A DNA stretch of 64,000 bases from Pyrus communis. Its lineage: Eukaryota > Streptophyta > Magnoliopsida > Rosales > Rosaceae. How positions within the stretch are numbered: the stretch's first letter is position 1; the number at the start of each line of letters is the position of its first letter. A program made the position numbers and the translations under genes. Below the pieces are notes generated by a model. The model saw nothing but the letters and a program-made list of their open reading frames with translations. It made no database searches and was not told the origin of the DNA. Positions 21,880 through 34,734 of the stretch are shown here, one piece after another. The stretch covers positions 3,332,150 to 3,396,149 of the forward strand of contig NC_084815.1 in assembly GCF_963583255.1 (NCBI RefSeq). Reading direction: 5' to 3'.

Positions 21880-22790
21880 TGGACGAAGTTTTTCCATTTG
21901 AGAGATTTTGTTTGGCTTCTTGTTTTCCACAAAATTAGGGATGGTAGGAGAACCTCTCTTTGGTATGACAATTGACATTAATTAGGTCCTTTTTTGTCAA
22001 TTGGGGTTGCAATATCATTGCTGATTTCGGAGTGCCTAAAACTGCTTTGATTTGCAATATTTTGAATGGTTTTAATTGGTGTCGACCTCACAATTCTTCT
22101 CAAGAGTTGTTGGAAGATTGTTCCAAATACTAACTTGGATGATATGATAATGGACTCCTTCATCGTCTAACATCTACTCTGCTGCTTCCGTTTGGGATAG
22201 GTTTTGGCAATCTAAGCCTAATGCAGGTTGGTCAAAACTTTTATGGTATAATCAAAATATTCTCAATATGTGTTTCATTCTTTGGTTGGCCATTAAATGT
22301 AAGCTTTGTACTATGGATAGGATTTTGACATTTGCTTCATCGGCTCATGTCACTTCTGTCCTCTACTCTAGTGCTATGGAGTCTCAATGCCACCTTTTCT
22401 TTGAGTGTCTTTTTACTGTTGCTATTTGGTCTTCGGTGTTGTTCAAGTGCAGTGTCCTGTGGCTAAGGCTCCTTTGGCCTTTTTTTTTTGTTGTGTGGCA
22501 TGCTAGCCGGTGGAAGGAAAAATCTCTATCATTGATAGTGTTGAAGTTGTGTCTTATTGCTACCATGTGTTATGTATGGAGAGCAGAACAACCGTAGATT
22601 CAAGAATTTGTGTCAACCCGATGTAGTGGCTCTCAACTCAATTAAGTTCACTATTAGACTTCAGTTGAGTTCCTTAAAAATCACCCATTTCGCTACTAAT
22701 GGTCTATTTACGAGAATGGAATATCCCCATAAATAGTTAGTGTGGGTTATTGCTGCTTTGGTGCAGCATTATTTTATTTACCACAAAAAA
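21880..22790 (+). mobile_element. LINE ORF2 C-terminal fragment (zf-RVT region)
   Basis: Several frames in series resemble the end of a plant L1-type ORF2: a WGCNIIADFG-like block near 22000, AASVWDRF-like near 22180, then the frame 22268-22597 with FILWLAIKCKLCTMDRI and ESQCHLFFECLFTVAIWS. The latter is the C-x2-C...H-x4-C zinc-binding module that follows LINE reverse transcriptase. Frameshifts and stops interrupt it repeatedly. A short A-run (22783-22789) may mark the 3' end. Non-functional relic. Confidence 0.75.
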
Positions 22791-22924
22791 ATGATCAACC
22801 AAAATTAGTTGGAGTTTACAACGTCATGTATTCATAAAGATTTCTTCTTAAATTTTGACCAAAAATAGAGAGTTCATTACGAATATTAAATAACTCATCA
22901 CCACCATTGCATGAGTGGTTAATT

Positions 22925-23255
22925 TTATAAGGGCGATGCTAGAGAAATTACTGTATTTTGTTGATCATATGATATGATGATTAATTGTTGGATTCTTCCA
23001 TTAAATCATTAAAAATATAATTCAAAAATCAACTGACACATCATATAATTTATAAAATATGATCTAAAAAATAATCTCCTTGGTATTTTTTTAGGAAAAC
23101 TAATGAAAAGAACTTGGAAACTTTGAGTTTTAACAATAAGGAAAAAATAAAGGGTAAAGTGAATAGTACCAAGATTGACTTTTTAATGTAAAAATATGAT
23201 TTTTCGTTAAAATGAACAGTACTGTGGATTTTTCGTTAAAACTCTTATATTTTTT
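22925..23255. mobile_element. One or two degenerate MITE-like repeats
   Basis: 22932-23090 has loosely inverted edges (gatgctagagaaatta on the left; aataccaaggagattatt when the right end is inverted). 23150-23255 carries two same-direction copies of a motif with gaacagtac/gaatagtac and ttttcgttaaaa, a pattern I associate with short repeats in Rosaceae. The boundaries are weak and the family is unknown. Confidence 0.4.
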
Positions 23256-23838
23256 TTTCATCTGAAACACCATTTCTACACGTTCATGAAGGACTCCCAC
23301 TCACACTTCCCTAAAGGATGTAGCCCAGTAGGCCCAACTCAACTATGGGCTACTAGCTATAACTCTAATTCATTAGTTTTTATATCTAAAGACCAATACA
23401 AAACTGAAAGCTTGCTTGCTATGTCCCTCACGATTTGAACACTCCTTTAGCCTCTGAGTTTGAGGTGCGTACAGTTAAAAAAGAACTGTCAAAATCGCTA
23501 CAATTTATGAAATTAGGAGACATGATAGCATATGTAAATTTTACGTAAAATACCAAATTTACATTATTAAAGGTAAGTATTCATTGACATCATTGTCATT
23601 CTTCTGTGTCATCTGTTCAAGTTTATGAAACGTTTATGTCGAAGAAAGCCGTTAGACTATGAATACCAGCCTTACTGTTATTTCTTTTTAACTGAATTAT
23701 TCATCTCGTAACCATGTCCGTGTAGTTGATGATTACATACATGACTTCCGAAAACTTGAATATTAAACATACGCAATTATTTTCACACAGGAAGTTTCAG
23801 GGCGCTGTAGATCTTTGAAATGAACCTGCAATCACAAT
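23256..23838. other. 3' flank of sucrose-phosphatase, no other gene
   Basis: AT-rich and non-coding. The 3' UTR and poly(A) site of the minus-strand gene ending at 23839 should lie here; I cannot pick one signal. Confidence 0.5.
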
Positions 23839-26800
23839 TTAGAAGAACCACGTTGAATCATCTTTTGCTTCGTATCCTTTGTACCACGTCTGGTGCACTC
23901 GAATCCAAGTGAAACCAGCTGACACACCGGAACCCTGAAACCCGATAATCTGATCTTAGAAAATGTTAAGGCGGGAGTGCTGGAGGACATTAACCAATCA
24001 CAATCTCATATCTCACCTTTGAACTTATAACAGCTGTTCCCTTTGTTGCATAACGTTCTTCACCTGCAATGAGGAGTAGAGTCAACAGATCAGCAGCAAG
24101 TTGCGCGTATATGGTGCTACAACTTAGATAGTCATGATGTGTCTAAATATATACAACTTTTTCCTACAACGTCAATGACCATGATTGTCATGTTTGTCCA
24201 GAAAAGGGATGCAATTTTATTTTCATTAAAATCTTCAAATGCAGGATATGAGTAAGATGTCGCATGCAGCATATTCCACAAAGCCTTCTCTCAGAAATAT
24301 TAATGTTGTTAAATTTTAAACATATATTTATCAAATAGTATAAACATGTTGGATTGCTTAAATAGAAGGAGAAGAGAGAAAGGGGGGGAGCGTCTAACCA
24401 GATAATTCCCACTTATCGAACTTCACTAGCCATGTGTTTGAACCAACATGTGTAGCTAATACCCCATCCACCCAAACCCGAAATTGTTTTCCCTGTTTGT
24501 CTCCGTAGCAGTTTCTCAGACCATTTATGCTGTCAGAAAGAGAGTGCTCAACTCCAGAAGGATGGACAAATGTACCGGATGGAGACTGACCCAAAGAAAA
24601 CATAATTAAAGGTTAGCAGCTGATGAGACGAACACAATTAAGGTGATGCAAAAGGGCAACACATGATATGAAATAATTAAATACCAAAATATCCAAGGTC
24701 TGTTTATTTTTACAAAAGTACACAGAAGAAGTTTACTCGATCCAAGGATTTAACCCAAAATTAAACCAGAAAAATAATGTTTTGACAGTTTTTTTTTTCA
24801 GTCAATTGGAATCAAATGTTGTCACTAAACAACTTTACGAGTTTAATAATAAAGATGTTGTAATTGGACAATGCAAACATACATATAAGAAAATTGAGCA
24901 AGTTCACACTCTGGCATGCAGATGTTGTAGACAGGTAATTTCATTTTTTTCTGTTCACTATCTTCACATATTTTGATGTCTTAGAGAACAAAATACCAAA
25001 ATGACAATAGTGATAAACATGAAGCACGCACTGTCAACGTCAATAGATCCCCAAAACTTCAGCTCTCATGTAATATGGCATCATACACACTCACCTCCAC
25101 TGCTTTGTCTGATCACAACACGACCAAGTTTTATTTGTATATAAATGAGTGTTACAAACTGGGCTTGAGTCATAGATTTATTATGTAGTTGAAAAAGCCT
25201 CCAACACAAATCATCTCAATCCATTGGATCTGCCCGCCAATTGGTAGATATAAAATCAATACAGATGGGAGTTGTAAAGAGCCATTTAGCCACATAAGTG
25301 CTGGAGGTTTGATTCGTAATTCTGAAGGGGAATGGATTAAGGGTTTTGCTGCTAATTTGGGTAGAGGAACCATCATGGAAGCTGAGCTTTGGGGTGTTTT
25401 CAGGGGCCTTTCTATAGCTTGGGATGAGGGTTGCAGGGAAGTGATTCTTGGGATGCTGTTACTTTGATCCAAAATCCTATTTTGGTTTCGCACCGGCTCT
25501 ACAATCTCATTATTGACTGCAAAGAAGCCATAAAAAAAAAGATTGGAGATGTGAAGTCACTCATATCTATAGAGAAAAGAATGCCTCAGCTGATCACATG
25601 GCTGACTTGGGTCATGGGTTATCCCTTGGCCTTCATGTTTTTGCTTCTCCTCCTACCACTGCTACTAATTTTCTAGTTTCTGATTCTATTGGCAGGGCCC
25701 TTCCTAGGGCTGTTCTTGCCTAGCTTTTTTGTTTTGCTTGCCAGGCTTTGCCCTCCTCTGTACCAAAAAAAAAAAGAATAGGAAGGGAAAAAAAATATGA
25801 ATTCTAAGTTACTAACCCCTAGGCCATATCCAAAATGAGAAGTGACTTACTTTTTCTTTCTACACAACTTACGAAAAGAACCAGAACTCATGTAATCTGT
25901 TAACTACAAATTGAACTAGAAAAATTTTGAAGTATTTCAAAAGATGTTCAAATCTGAAATGGAAACAATGATAATATCTTCTGACAGCATAAATTTATGC
26001 AATAAATATAAGATGTTGTAATTTCATAAAACTCAGTATTTAGGAGAAAGGAAGATATAAACATACACAATCTGCTTTCAAACTTGCCAAATAGATCTCT
26101 GAATTCTCAACTTCTGCGCGTCTCCATTTCTCATAGAACAAGAAAAACTTTACTAGTTCGTGACCAGGATTTGGATTCTCCAGTTTATAGTCAGAAAAAT
26201 CTGCAATATCTCTTGGGGGCAAACTTGGACCTAGCTTAAAGTGGCCAATGGCTTGTATGATTCCAGCTGCACATCTCTCTGTTGCATGAATAATCCTTGT
26301 ATTACCCTTAGCATTTTCAGCATGCCACTGCAACAATTCTTCTTGGGCATTGCTAACCTGTACGATCATAAATAACAAAATAATGCCGATTAACGAGGAA
26401 AACCACATTTCACTGTAAGAAAATAGTGCTTAAATATGAGGAGAAACAAATTGAGCTACAAACCATGACACCATATACTTCTGGAATGCTAAAAAGCTCA
26501 GCATCATTTCCAGAGTCACCACAAACAAGAGTGTTAACAGGTGGCCTTCCCTCACTCTTAAATTTCTTAAGCAAATATGCAAGAGCTTGTCCTTTGCCAG
26601 CACCTTGTGGTAATATATCCAAATCCATTCCTCCACTATAGATTATCTTCACATCCAACTAACCAAAGATGAAGCAACAACTTAGGTCAATAACAAAAGC
26701 AACAATACCTATGGTACTCTGAAAGTAATAACCTTTAACACTTTACATAAACTAAGATTCAATGCAGGTCTGCAGTATAAATGAAAAATGCTGTCTAAGA

Positions 26801-27517
26801 TTTATATCTTACCCCACGCTTTTCAAAAACTTCTGAAAGAGCCTTTGTCACTTCCTGAGCCTTGGCTTTCTCAACATAAAAGCTAACCTTGTGTGGCCGT
26901 TGCTCTGTTTCTGCCTGAATTCCGCATAAAGTTTAATACTTCAAAAAGTTGATATACAACTAGTTTCTTATTTGAATTTCACTTCAGTTTATTCCAATGC
27001 ATGTCTATAACAGAATTCATGGCATGACACCACGAGAGACACTAATCAACGCCAGTAACATATATAATATACCTGAAGTTTAAGTTCAGAAAATTTGCTG
27101 GCTTCCTCTTTGACTATGTTCCTATCCCATTTTTGATTCAGAACCTCAACCCAGCCATCATCAGGAACCATTGTGTTACCATATGTTATCTCGGTTCCTA
27201 CAGACATTATTGTTATATCGGGAGTTAACATGGGTTTCTCTTTTCTCAATTCTTTGTACAGTGTCGGTGACCTTCCAGTTGAAAAAACCAGCAGAGAATC
27301 GTAACGGTAATTCGCTTCCCACAAAGAATTGAATCTGAGCAGGGAAAGGTTCTCAGTGTCATGATGATCAACCTGCAATTGAAGCATTCACCACTAAAAT
27401 CGCTGCAGAAAGGGAACGAAGCGAAACCACAATAACAAAACAAGTTACAGAACCTACCATTGTATGATCAAGATCTGAAACTATCATTAGCCGGGCAGGA
27501 GCTTCGAGCCGATCCAT
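23839..27517 (-). CDS. SPP: Sucrose-phosphatase (sucrose-6F-phosphate phosphohydrolase)
   Basis: Catalyses the last step of sucrose synthesis, sucrose-6F-phosphate to sucrose plus phosphate, in the cytosol, acting with sucrose-phosphate synthase. Eight coding exons, complement(23839-23934, 24017-24063, 24399-24585, 26067-26357, 26464-26658, 26813-26914, 27073-27372, 27458-27517), 1278 nt, 425 aa, the usual family length. All junctions are GT-AG and the frame closes. The HAD motifs are intact: nucleophile D-L-D-H-T at residues 15-19, S-T-G-R at 51-54, Lys176 in GAGKGQAL, and GDSGND at 201-206. The C-terminal S6PP_C domain follows ([22 protein letters not shown]). Start ATG 27517 lies just inside the exon that follows a 5'-UTR intron. 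Intron 5 (24586-26066) holds a LINE fragment. No sign of inactivation. Confidence 0.95.
25180..25777 (+). mobile_element. LINE 3' end (RNase H) inside an SPP intron
   Basis: Sits in intron 5 of SPP, antisense to it. The frame 25189-25467 gives a clear RVT_3/RNase H start ([43 protein letters not shown]). After a frameshift near 25440 the remaining strands appear in another frame, with an [14 protein letters not shown] catalytic end. A poly(A) at about 25766-25776 marks the 3' end. It is 5'-truncated and frameshifted, so inert. Confidence 0.8.
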
Positions 27518-27541
27518 GACTATCCTATATCCAACGCAAAC

Positions 27542-28019
27542 CTGCACTGAATTATAATATACAAGAGATACAAACATCTGTAAAACCATTCGAAATCCAA
27601 AACCAAACATCCGAATTCGTTAAGATGACCCTCAATCAAATACAAAGTTTGAAATTAAAAAAAAAAAAAAAAAAAGGAAGCATATTTTTTGTTAAATTCT
27701 TCAGCCAACAAATTTCGGAAGTTCAATCTGAGTCTTTTATAAACAAAAACTCAAATCTCCGCGTTCTCTCTCAGTTTCGACGCTATTTTCTCGGCAACCA
27801 AACAGTCAGACAGAAAATGAGCCTAAACACAATGAATCAATACGATTGCGATGAACAACAATTGAGAAATTCAAAACGAATAACAACCTCGAAAGCTCAA
27901 GTTTTCTTTACTCCCTACACAATTTTCCCGGCAACCAAACAGATTGCCACAAATTGAAACTAAACGCAACGAATTAACAACAATTGCGACAAACAATTAG
28001 CGGGAATTGCAGAAATCAC
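27542..28019 (-). other. Probable 5'-UTR intron of SPP
   Basis: Minus-strand donor TTCCAG|GTGATTTC (exon edge 28020) and acceptor CAGTGCAG|GTTTGC (exon edge 27541) frame a 478-bp non-coding intron just upstream of the SPP start exon. The first non-coding exon would cover about 28020-28200. Inferred from splice consensus; no transcript was seen. Confidence 0.55.
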
Positions 28020-28199
28020 CTGGAAACTTGAGAGCAAAAGTCCGATTCGAAGCGATTGGGAATCGAAGATTGGGATTATTAGGTTTTCGAGGAATTGGGG
28101 GAAGGAGAGAGTGAGATGCCGAAGTGAGTGATTGAAAGGTATGCATACAACGAACGAGCGAAGCAGATATCGGAAAGCGAATCGGATCCAAATTCCTTG

Positions 28200-28791
28200 G
28201 CGCTTCTTTTGTGAAGAAATAGAGCTTACATTTGTGCTTCGGACACGTGGCAGCTTGCGGAGGGGAGGTTGACATGTGATGTGTGTGGGGACCACTGCGG
28301 GTCAAAAGGCAAAACAAGAGTTCAATTGCTTCCTCTTCTTCTAAGATTGCTTTTGTTACCCAGGAGGCTCCCATGCTCGAGTGAACTTACTTGCATGCTC
28401 AAAACGTATAATTTTTGTGCTGAGTTCGATACCTCTTTACGATTCGTTCGTTATATGATTTATCCCAATTATGCTGCAGGATTGTTGTATTAAAAATTAA
28501 AAAAATAAATAAATAATTGTATTTCCTAAAAATAAATATTTAAACAGGTCACTCACCAAATTCTAAACTTGGTACCGGCCATGTGCCAACAAAGCGCAAA
28601 ATGAACAAACCACCCACTTTGTCGGTTTGTCCCATTCACCAAGAGTGAAAATCCTTTGTCTCATCTTCTCCAGGAATCCTGAAGTGGAATCACAACCCAA
28701 TTCCAATTGAATTCAACCTACAAAACCCAGCAAAACAAGCTCCATATATCACCACCTCTCCCACCACAGCTTTCCCTACCAAATACAAAAA
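28200..28791. promoter_or_regulatory. Divergent promoter interval between SPP and CRTISO
   Basis: SPP runs leftward and CRTISO rightward from this interval of about 0.6 kb. It includes the leaders of both genes. acacgtggc (28234-28242) is a G-box-like site. No other gene is present. Confidence 0.5.
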
Positions 28792-31700
28792 ATGCGCTTT
28801 TCCCATTCACTTTCCATACCTGAGCTTGGATTCTCTCCTTCCATGGAGATTTATCAGTTTCCCAGTCGCCACTGCATCACCCAGTTGAGTTCTTCAAAAC
28901 CCAGAGTTCAAAATCACAGTTTTCAGCAGCATGGCTCTCAGGGAAATGGCGTCAGCCTCTGCGGATTCCAATTGGGGTCTCAGAGCTCTCAAGCTTTTGG
29001 CCATGGATGTAATTTGCAGTTGGGTAGTAGAGTCGGACCCAGAAGCCGAAAACTCAAAGTTCTCTCCTTTGGGCATGGTAGAAGCTCACTTACTAATGAT
29101 TGCAAGCTCAGTGGATTGGATTTAGGGTTTTGCAAAAGCAAATTGTTTCAAGGGAGTCATTTGTGGGGTTCAGATTTTAGTAGGCACATGCATGGGAGAG
29201 TGGAATTGGAGTTGGAGGAGGCGAATTCGAGGAATTTTAGTTTCGTTGTGAGGTCTAGTTCGACATTGGGTGTGGAGAAAGAGGTGGAAAGGGAGGAAGG
29301 TGGCGCTAAGAAAAATTATGATGCCATTGTTATAGGGTCAGGAATTGGAGGGTTGGTTGCAGCAACACAATTGGCTGTGAAGGGTGCAAAGGTTTTGGTT
29401 TTGGAGAAGTATGTGATCCCTGGTGGGAGCTCTGGGTATTATGAGAGGGATGGTTATACTTTTGATGTTGGATCTTCTGTGATGTTCGGGTTCAGCGATA
29501 AGGTCAGCTTTCGTGTAAAGTTTTGATTTTTCGTTGCATACATTGCGGTTTACTTGATAGCTATATGAGTTGAGTTGAAAATGGTCGAATATGACTTGAT
29601 TATTCCATATATCAAAAATCTTGTCCGTCATAAATCATGTAAAACAAGTAAAAAAAATTATTATCCTACTGAAAGGAAAAAAACATTACTAAAAGTAGAA
29701 AGGATTAGTCCTCTCTTTCGAATAATTCAGTGTATATTACACATTGTTATCAGTGGCTCTTTCTTGACTGATTGAAAAGTTACTTTGCGCTATGATTTTG
29801 ACTATCTGTGAAAGTAGCTCGATATCTGTGACGGAAATAATTGTGCAGAAATTTGAAGAATTTCTTTTCTTAATCAAAAGAACTCGTGGAAACTTATTGG
29901 AGGTTGGGAGTTACTACCATGAAGAGCGTTGTGTCCTTGTAGAAACTTGTACGCATGGGAATGTAACAGCAGACATTCATTACAGTATTTCCCATGACAT
30001 GCTACAGTTAGTTAACAAGTGACATATAGAGCTTAAGGACTCCGGGGAAAAAAGGAGGGATTTGTCCAAGGGCAGACACATGTCTGAATCGGAAAGTAGT
30101 CATTAACTGAAAGTGTTTAAATTTACAGCAAGGTGGTCTGCAAATATGTAAAAGATAATTAACTGTCGTGTATGTTGTATATTTTGGTATAACTTTACAT
30201 TTTATTTCTTTTGGTAATGGCATGCGGTTCTGATTTTCTAAGCATGAACTCCATCTTGCTGGCATTTTGTATTGGTTGAAGAACTTTTATTTGTCCTGCA
30301 TCTGTCATGGTTCAGTGAGGCCTGCATTTTCTCAGTTTTGATATTTTCTCATGAACTATTATCCCTGAATTTGTAATATGGCAGGGCAATCTAAATTTGA
30401 TAACCCAAGCACTGGCAGCTGTAGGTTGTGAGATGCCGGTGATACCTGATCCGACTACCGTCCATTACCATCTACCTGATAATCTTTCTGTCGTAGTGCA
30501 CAGAGAATACAGTGAATTTGTTTCAGAACTTACTAATAAATTTCCCCATGAAAAGCAAGGGATTCTCAAATTCTATGGTGTATGTTGGCAGGTCTGTTCT
30601 TTTCTTTTTTCATTTACTTTTCAAGTTGACTGGGAGTTCCTTTGAGATATTTTTACTTGTAATTCCGAACTGACACTAATACATTGTGTACATATGTATA
30701 GATTTTCAATGCCTTGAACTCATTGGAACTGAAGTCACTTGAGGAGCCAATCTACCTTTTTGGACAGTTCTTTCAAAAGCCTGTTGAATGCTTGACACTT
30801 GGTAAGCATTTTTTTTTGTATATTTTTTTCACTGCAATGAATTTTCAAACCTAAATTCGAGTCATTGTGCAAGATATAATTTAGCCCTTGGTTTGTCTTT
30901 CCAGCTTTACCTTGGATATTTTTCGGGGCAACGTTATAGTTATTATGTCCATAGGATTAAATTATTGGTTAAAGTAGTTGAAAACGGGAAAATTTTGAAT
31001 CCCTAATTGATCGATGCTTGCAGTTATTTAATGAGATCTATTGATGCAGTTACTTGAACAGAAAAAGAAATTTATACTTTTAGTCTAGGACTTCGGTTTG
31101 TTATCTGTGTTTTCAAATGCTTACGTGATGGGCTAACTATTGCAGCCTACTATTTGCCTCAAAATGCTGGGGATATAGCTCGCAAATACATTCAGGACCC
31201 CCAGCTGTTGTCTTTCATAGATGCGGAGGTGGGTTTTTCGATCCTATTGAAATTCGTATTTACGATTTTATATCATTTGTAAATTTATTCATCTTTGGTG
31301 GTCTACGAATGGTCTTCCTTCCACTCCATCTCATAAAAAATTTTACATTTGTATCCAGTGTTTTATTGTGAGTACAGTCAAGGCTTTGCAAACACCAATG
31401 ATCAATGCAAGCATGGTAAGATTTTCAAGTTGCTCTTTGGGTACTACCTTGTGTATTTTCCTCTTGTCATTTATGGTTTCGACAGGTTATGTGTGATAGG
31501 CATTATGGTGGGATTAACTACCCTGTTGGTGGTGTTGGTGGAATTGCAAAGTCCTTAGCAAAAGGTCTGGTAGACCAGGGCAGTGAGATACTTTACAAGG
31601 CCAATGTTACTAACATCATAGTTGATCAGGGCAGAGCGGTGAGTTCAAATTTAGTCTTGGATTAGTTATGCAAAGATATCTATTCTTTGCTTCATTTATA

Positions 31701-33756
31701 CTTGTCAAAGATAATTTTGTTTATGTTATTTCAGTGTGCATGTAGGTTGGAGTAAGGCTTTCAGACGGGAGGGAATTCTTTGCAAAAACCATAATATCAA
31801 ATGCTACAAGATGGAATACCTTTGGTTAGTGCGACCAGCAGTTAATTTATTAGATGATCGTTGTTTCTTGCCGAATGTTGCACTGTTATATGTAGCTTGT
31901 TTAAAGGAAGTCTAATCACCTTCAACTTTATTTTAGGAAAACTGATAAAAGCAGACCAGGTCCCGAAACAAGAGGAAGATTTTCAGAAAGTTTATGTTAA
32001 GGCCCCATCTTTTCTTTCCATTCACATGGGGGTGAAAGCTGAGGTTTTGCCACCAGAAACAGATTGCCACCATTTTGTGCTTGAGGTACTTTTATTTTTC
32101 CTTTTCGGTACCATCATTTGCTAGGAAACGTTTTCGGGCTTTGAACTAGGAATGTTTTTGCTCATCTTTTCTTCATTGTCTTGCATGTTTTTCAGGATGA
32201 TTGGACGAGGTTAGAAGAGCCTTATGGAAGTATATTTTTAAGCATTCCAACTGTTCTTGATTCATCGTTGGCCCCAGAAGGACGCCATATTCTTCACATA
32301 TTTACAACCTCTTCAATAGAGGACTGGGAGGTAACCATTTGTTGTCAAAGTTACATTGATTCCTTCTCCACTCTTTCTGTAGCCAGCCCCTCCTTGTACA
32401 TTGTAATTGTAACTTGAGTAACTAATGAGGTGGAGATTTCTTTATAGGGACTGTCTCGAAAGGACTATGAGGCAAAGAAGGAGCTTGTAGCAGATGAAAT
32501 CATACACAGATTAGAGAATAAACTATTTCCAGGGCTCAAATCGTCCATTGCTTTTAAGGAGGTAATATTGTACCCTATTCACTTCTAATCTATACTCACG
32601 CAGTTGAGATATCTGAAATAGTGTTAAGGTTGTGAGCCTTGTGACATGGAAAAGAGAGAGACAGAGCAGAAGATGGGAGGAAATTAGAAAAAATGTTTGA
32701 GGGCTTAGCACTTCTCTCCCTAGAACTTATATTTATTAAATACGTGTTTATTCTCTTCAACTTAACAAATGTTCCTCCTAAGGGGCATTTGAATTTTTAG
32801 GCTCCCTGCTTTCTATGAGCTTAACTAAGCTGATTCCACAAAATATTCCCTTCTGTGGGTGAATACTTTGTTATGCTTAGGATTCTTAGAATTCCACAAC
32901 TTTTAGTTTACACAATTTGATATGATCATTGAAAGCTTCTCCAATATTGGCAGGTGGGAACACCAAAGACACACAGGCGATACCTGGCTCGTGACAAGGG
33001 TACTTACGGACCAATACCGCGTAATACTCCTAAGGGATTATTGGGAATGCCGTTCAATACAACCGTAAGTTCAGTTGCAATATCAAATGGATGTTTTAAT
33101 GGTAGTCATTGATTTTAAGCATACTAAACAAGATGTGCTGTGCGATGATGAAAATGCAGGCCATAGATGGTCTTTACTGTGTTGGTGATAGCTGCTTTCC
33201 GGGACAAGGAGTTATAGCCGTATCCTTCTCAGGAGTAATGTGTGCTCATCGAGTAGCTGCTGATATTGGTATTTTCTCAGTGTTTTTTAATCCCTTTTGG
33301 GGTTGCTTTTGTAATCTGATTTTACTCTTGAAAAGAAGTTTAATGGAACAAAGGCGCCACTGGCAGCTCCTCTTTCTGAACCAAAAGATCATGGGCACCT
33401 CCTACCTTCTCCTCGTCCCTAGAAAAAGCCTGCCAAGTTTGGTCTTGATGGGCAGTCTTTGCTTTTTACAGCATAGGAAATTAGAGTAAAAAGATGTGGA
33501 ATTAAAGAATTGGTAAGGTTAACCGTATATTTTCATTAACAAAAAAAGTATCGGGTTTATTAAGGAGCGAACAGAGGGAGTTCAAATGCAGCGATCCATA
33601 GCTGATTTGATGTGTAGAACTGTTTAGAGCTTTTATGTTGGTTTATTTATTTCATTTTCTCAATTTTTTTTTTCTTTGGCAGGGCTTGAGAAGAAGTCCC
33701 CAGTATTGGATGCTGCGCTCCTTCGACTACTTGGATGGTTAAGGACATTAGCGTGA
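28792..33756 (+). CDS. CRTISO: Carotenoid isomerase (prolycopene isomerase), plastid
   Basis: Converts poly-cis prolycopene to all-trans lycopene in plastids, an FAD-dependent enzyme of the CrtI family. Thirteen exons: 28792-29502, 30385-30591, 30702-30801, 31146-31228, 31359-31415, 31486-31638, 31746-31824, 31937-32085, 32196-32330, 32448-32561, 32954-33064, 33160-33268, 33683-33756; 2082 nt, 693 aa, all GT-AG and in phase. The Rossmann FAD motif [18 protein letters not shown] starts near residue 177; [18 protein letters not shown] near the C-terminus and the LLGWLRTLA end match the family closely. The first about 170 residues are Ser/Gln-rich and should include the transit peptide. This is longer than in tomato CRTISO (about 615 aa), so the true start could be a later Met (28843 or beyond). 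No breaks are seen. Confidence 0.96.
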
Positions 33757-34171
33757 GGACTTCATACAGGACAATATGTAATGCAGCTTGTCAGTTTGGC
33801 TGCAGATGCATTATCTTCTTTATCACATACCACGGTAGCTCTAACAGCAGTTGGGATATATATCATCCATACTATTTAGCAGCGATTTTCGATGGGATAA
33901 TATAAGACCATTGTGGCCATTTGGCTGGAATGGCGGGTATATATCTTGCTTGTAAGTAGCATTCTTGTGTAGCAGGTAGACGCGTATGTATGCGGTATCT
34001 GTCATATAGTTTATACATGAGCTATAGAGAAACTGTACAGTGCTCTCCGTGCTGTATGAAGTATAATCCTTTCCTGCCAAGTCTGTTAGCTGATAAATTT
34101 TACGACTTCTTAGAACAGAGAGTGCAAGTTCCAGATTAGTTAACTTGAAACTCATTCATTTAAGAATAGTT
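33757..34171 (+). other. CRTISO 3' UTR and downstream flank
   Basis: Non-coding sequence after the CRTISO stop. Part of it (about 34085-34165, gataaatttta...cttcttagaacagag...) recurs at 36785-36900 behind the partial CRTISO copy, which shows that the 3' flank was included in the duplication. Confidence 0.6.
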
Positions 34172-34300
34172 TTATTCACACACCCATTTTTACTTCTCAC
34201 ACACCCTTGTTAATTTTTGGCCCATGATATTTTTCGATTCATTTAATCCAACGGTCAAAAATTGAGAGTTGTGTGACAAGTAAAAATGCATGTACGATCC
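34172..34300. mobile_element. Degenerate copy of the hAT-like MITE
   Basis: Contains attcacacacccatttttac, tctcacacacccttgtt and an inverted gagttgtgtgacaagtaaaaatg, matching the ends and middle of the MITE at 15423 and 59370. The outer ends have eroded. Confidence 0.55.
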
Positions 34301-34621
34301 TCTGTTAATTGATCTAGGTTTCCTTGAAGACTTGATCACATTAGTTGGGAAAGAGCTTATGAATTTTTTTTTCGGATGAAAGTCTTTTCGACCCCCGAAA
34401 AGATGGATAACCATGGTTTGCCACCCGTTGTTCCCTTTTTAAGAAAAAAATAAAAATAAAAAGAACTCCCATTTTTCTTGGGATACTTTATCTCAACATT
34501 GCAAAATTTGTTGGCAGAAGGTGGATTGATTTATATATTTTTTTTCTTTAGAATCTCCATTGTTAGCTTAATTTTAAGGGTTTTGGGGAAAGCTTCCTAA
34601 CATTTAACAATTTAACTCATT

Positions 34622-34734
34622 AACACTATAACTCACATGCATTAGATCTCATCAGAATTCCGAAGTTAAACGAGTTTAGGTAAGAGTAATACTAGGATGG
34701 ATGACATTCTGGGAAGTCCTCGTGTTGCATCCCC
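34622..34734 (+). pseudogene. 5S rRNA-derived sequence (Cassandra-type or pseudogene)
   Basis: About 100 bases align with the 3' four fifths of plant 5S rRNA: catcagaattccgaagttaa (box A region, 34660-34679), agtaatactaggatggatga (34686-34705) and ctgggaagtcctcgtgttgc (box C region, 34709-34728). About ten or more substitutions and a poorly matching 5' end exclude a functional gene. An A-rich tail begins at 34742. Either a diverged LTR piece of a Cassandra TRIM, whose LTRs contain a 5S sequence, or a retroposed 5S copy. Confidence 0.8.
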
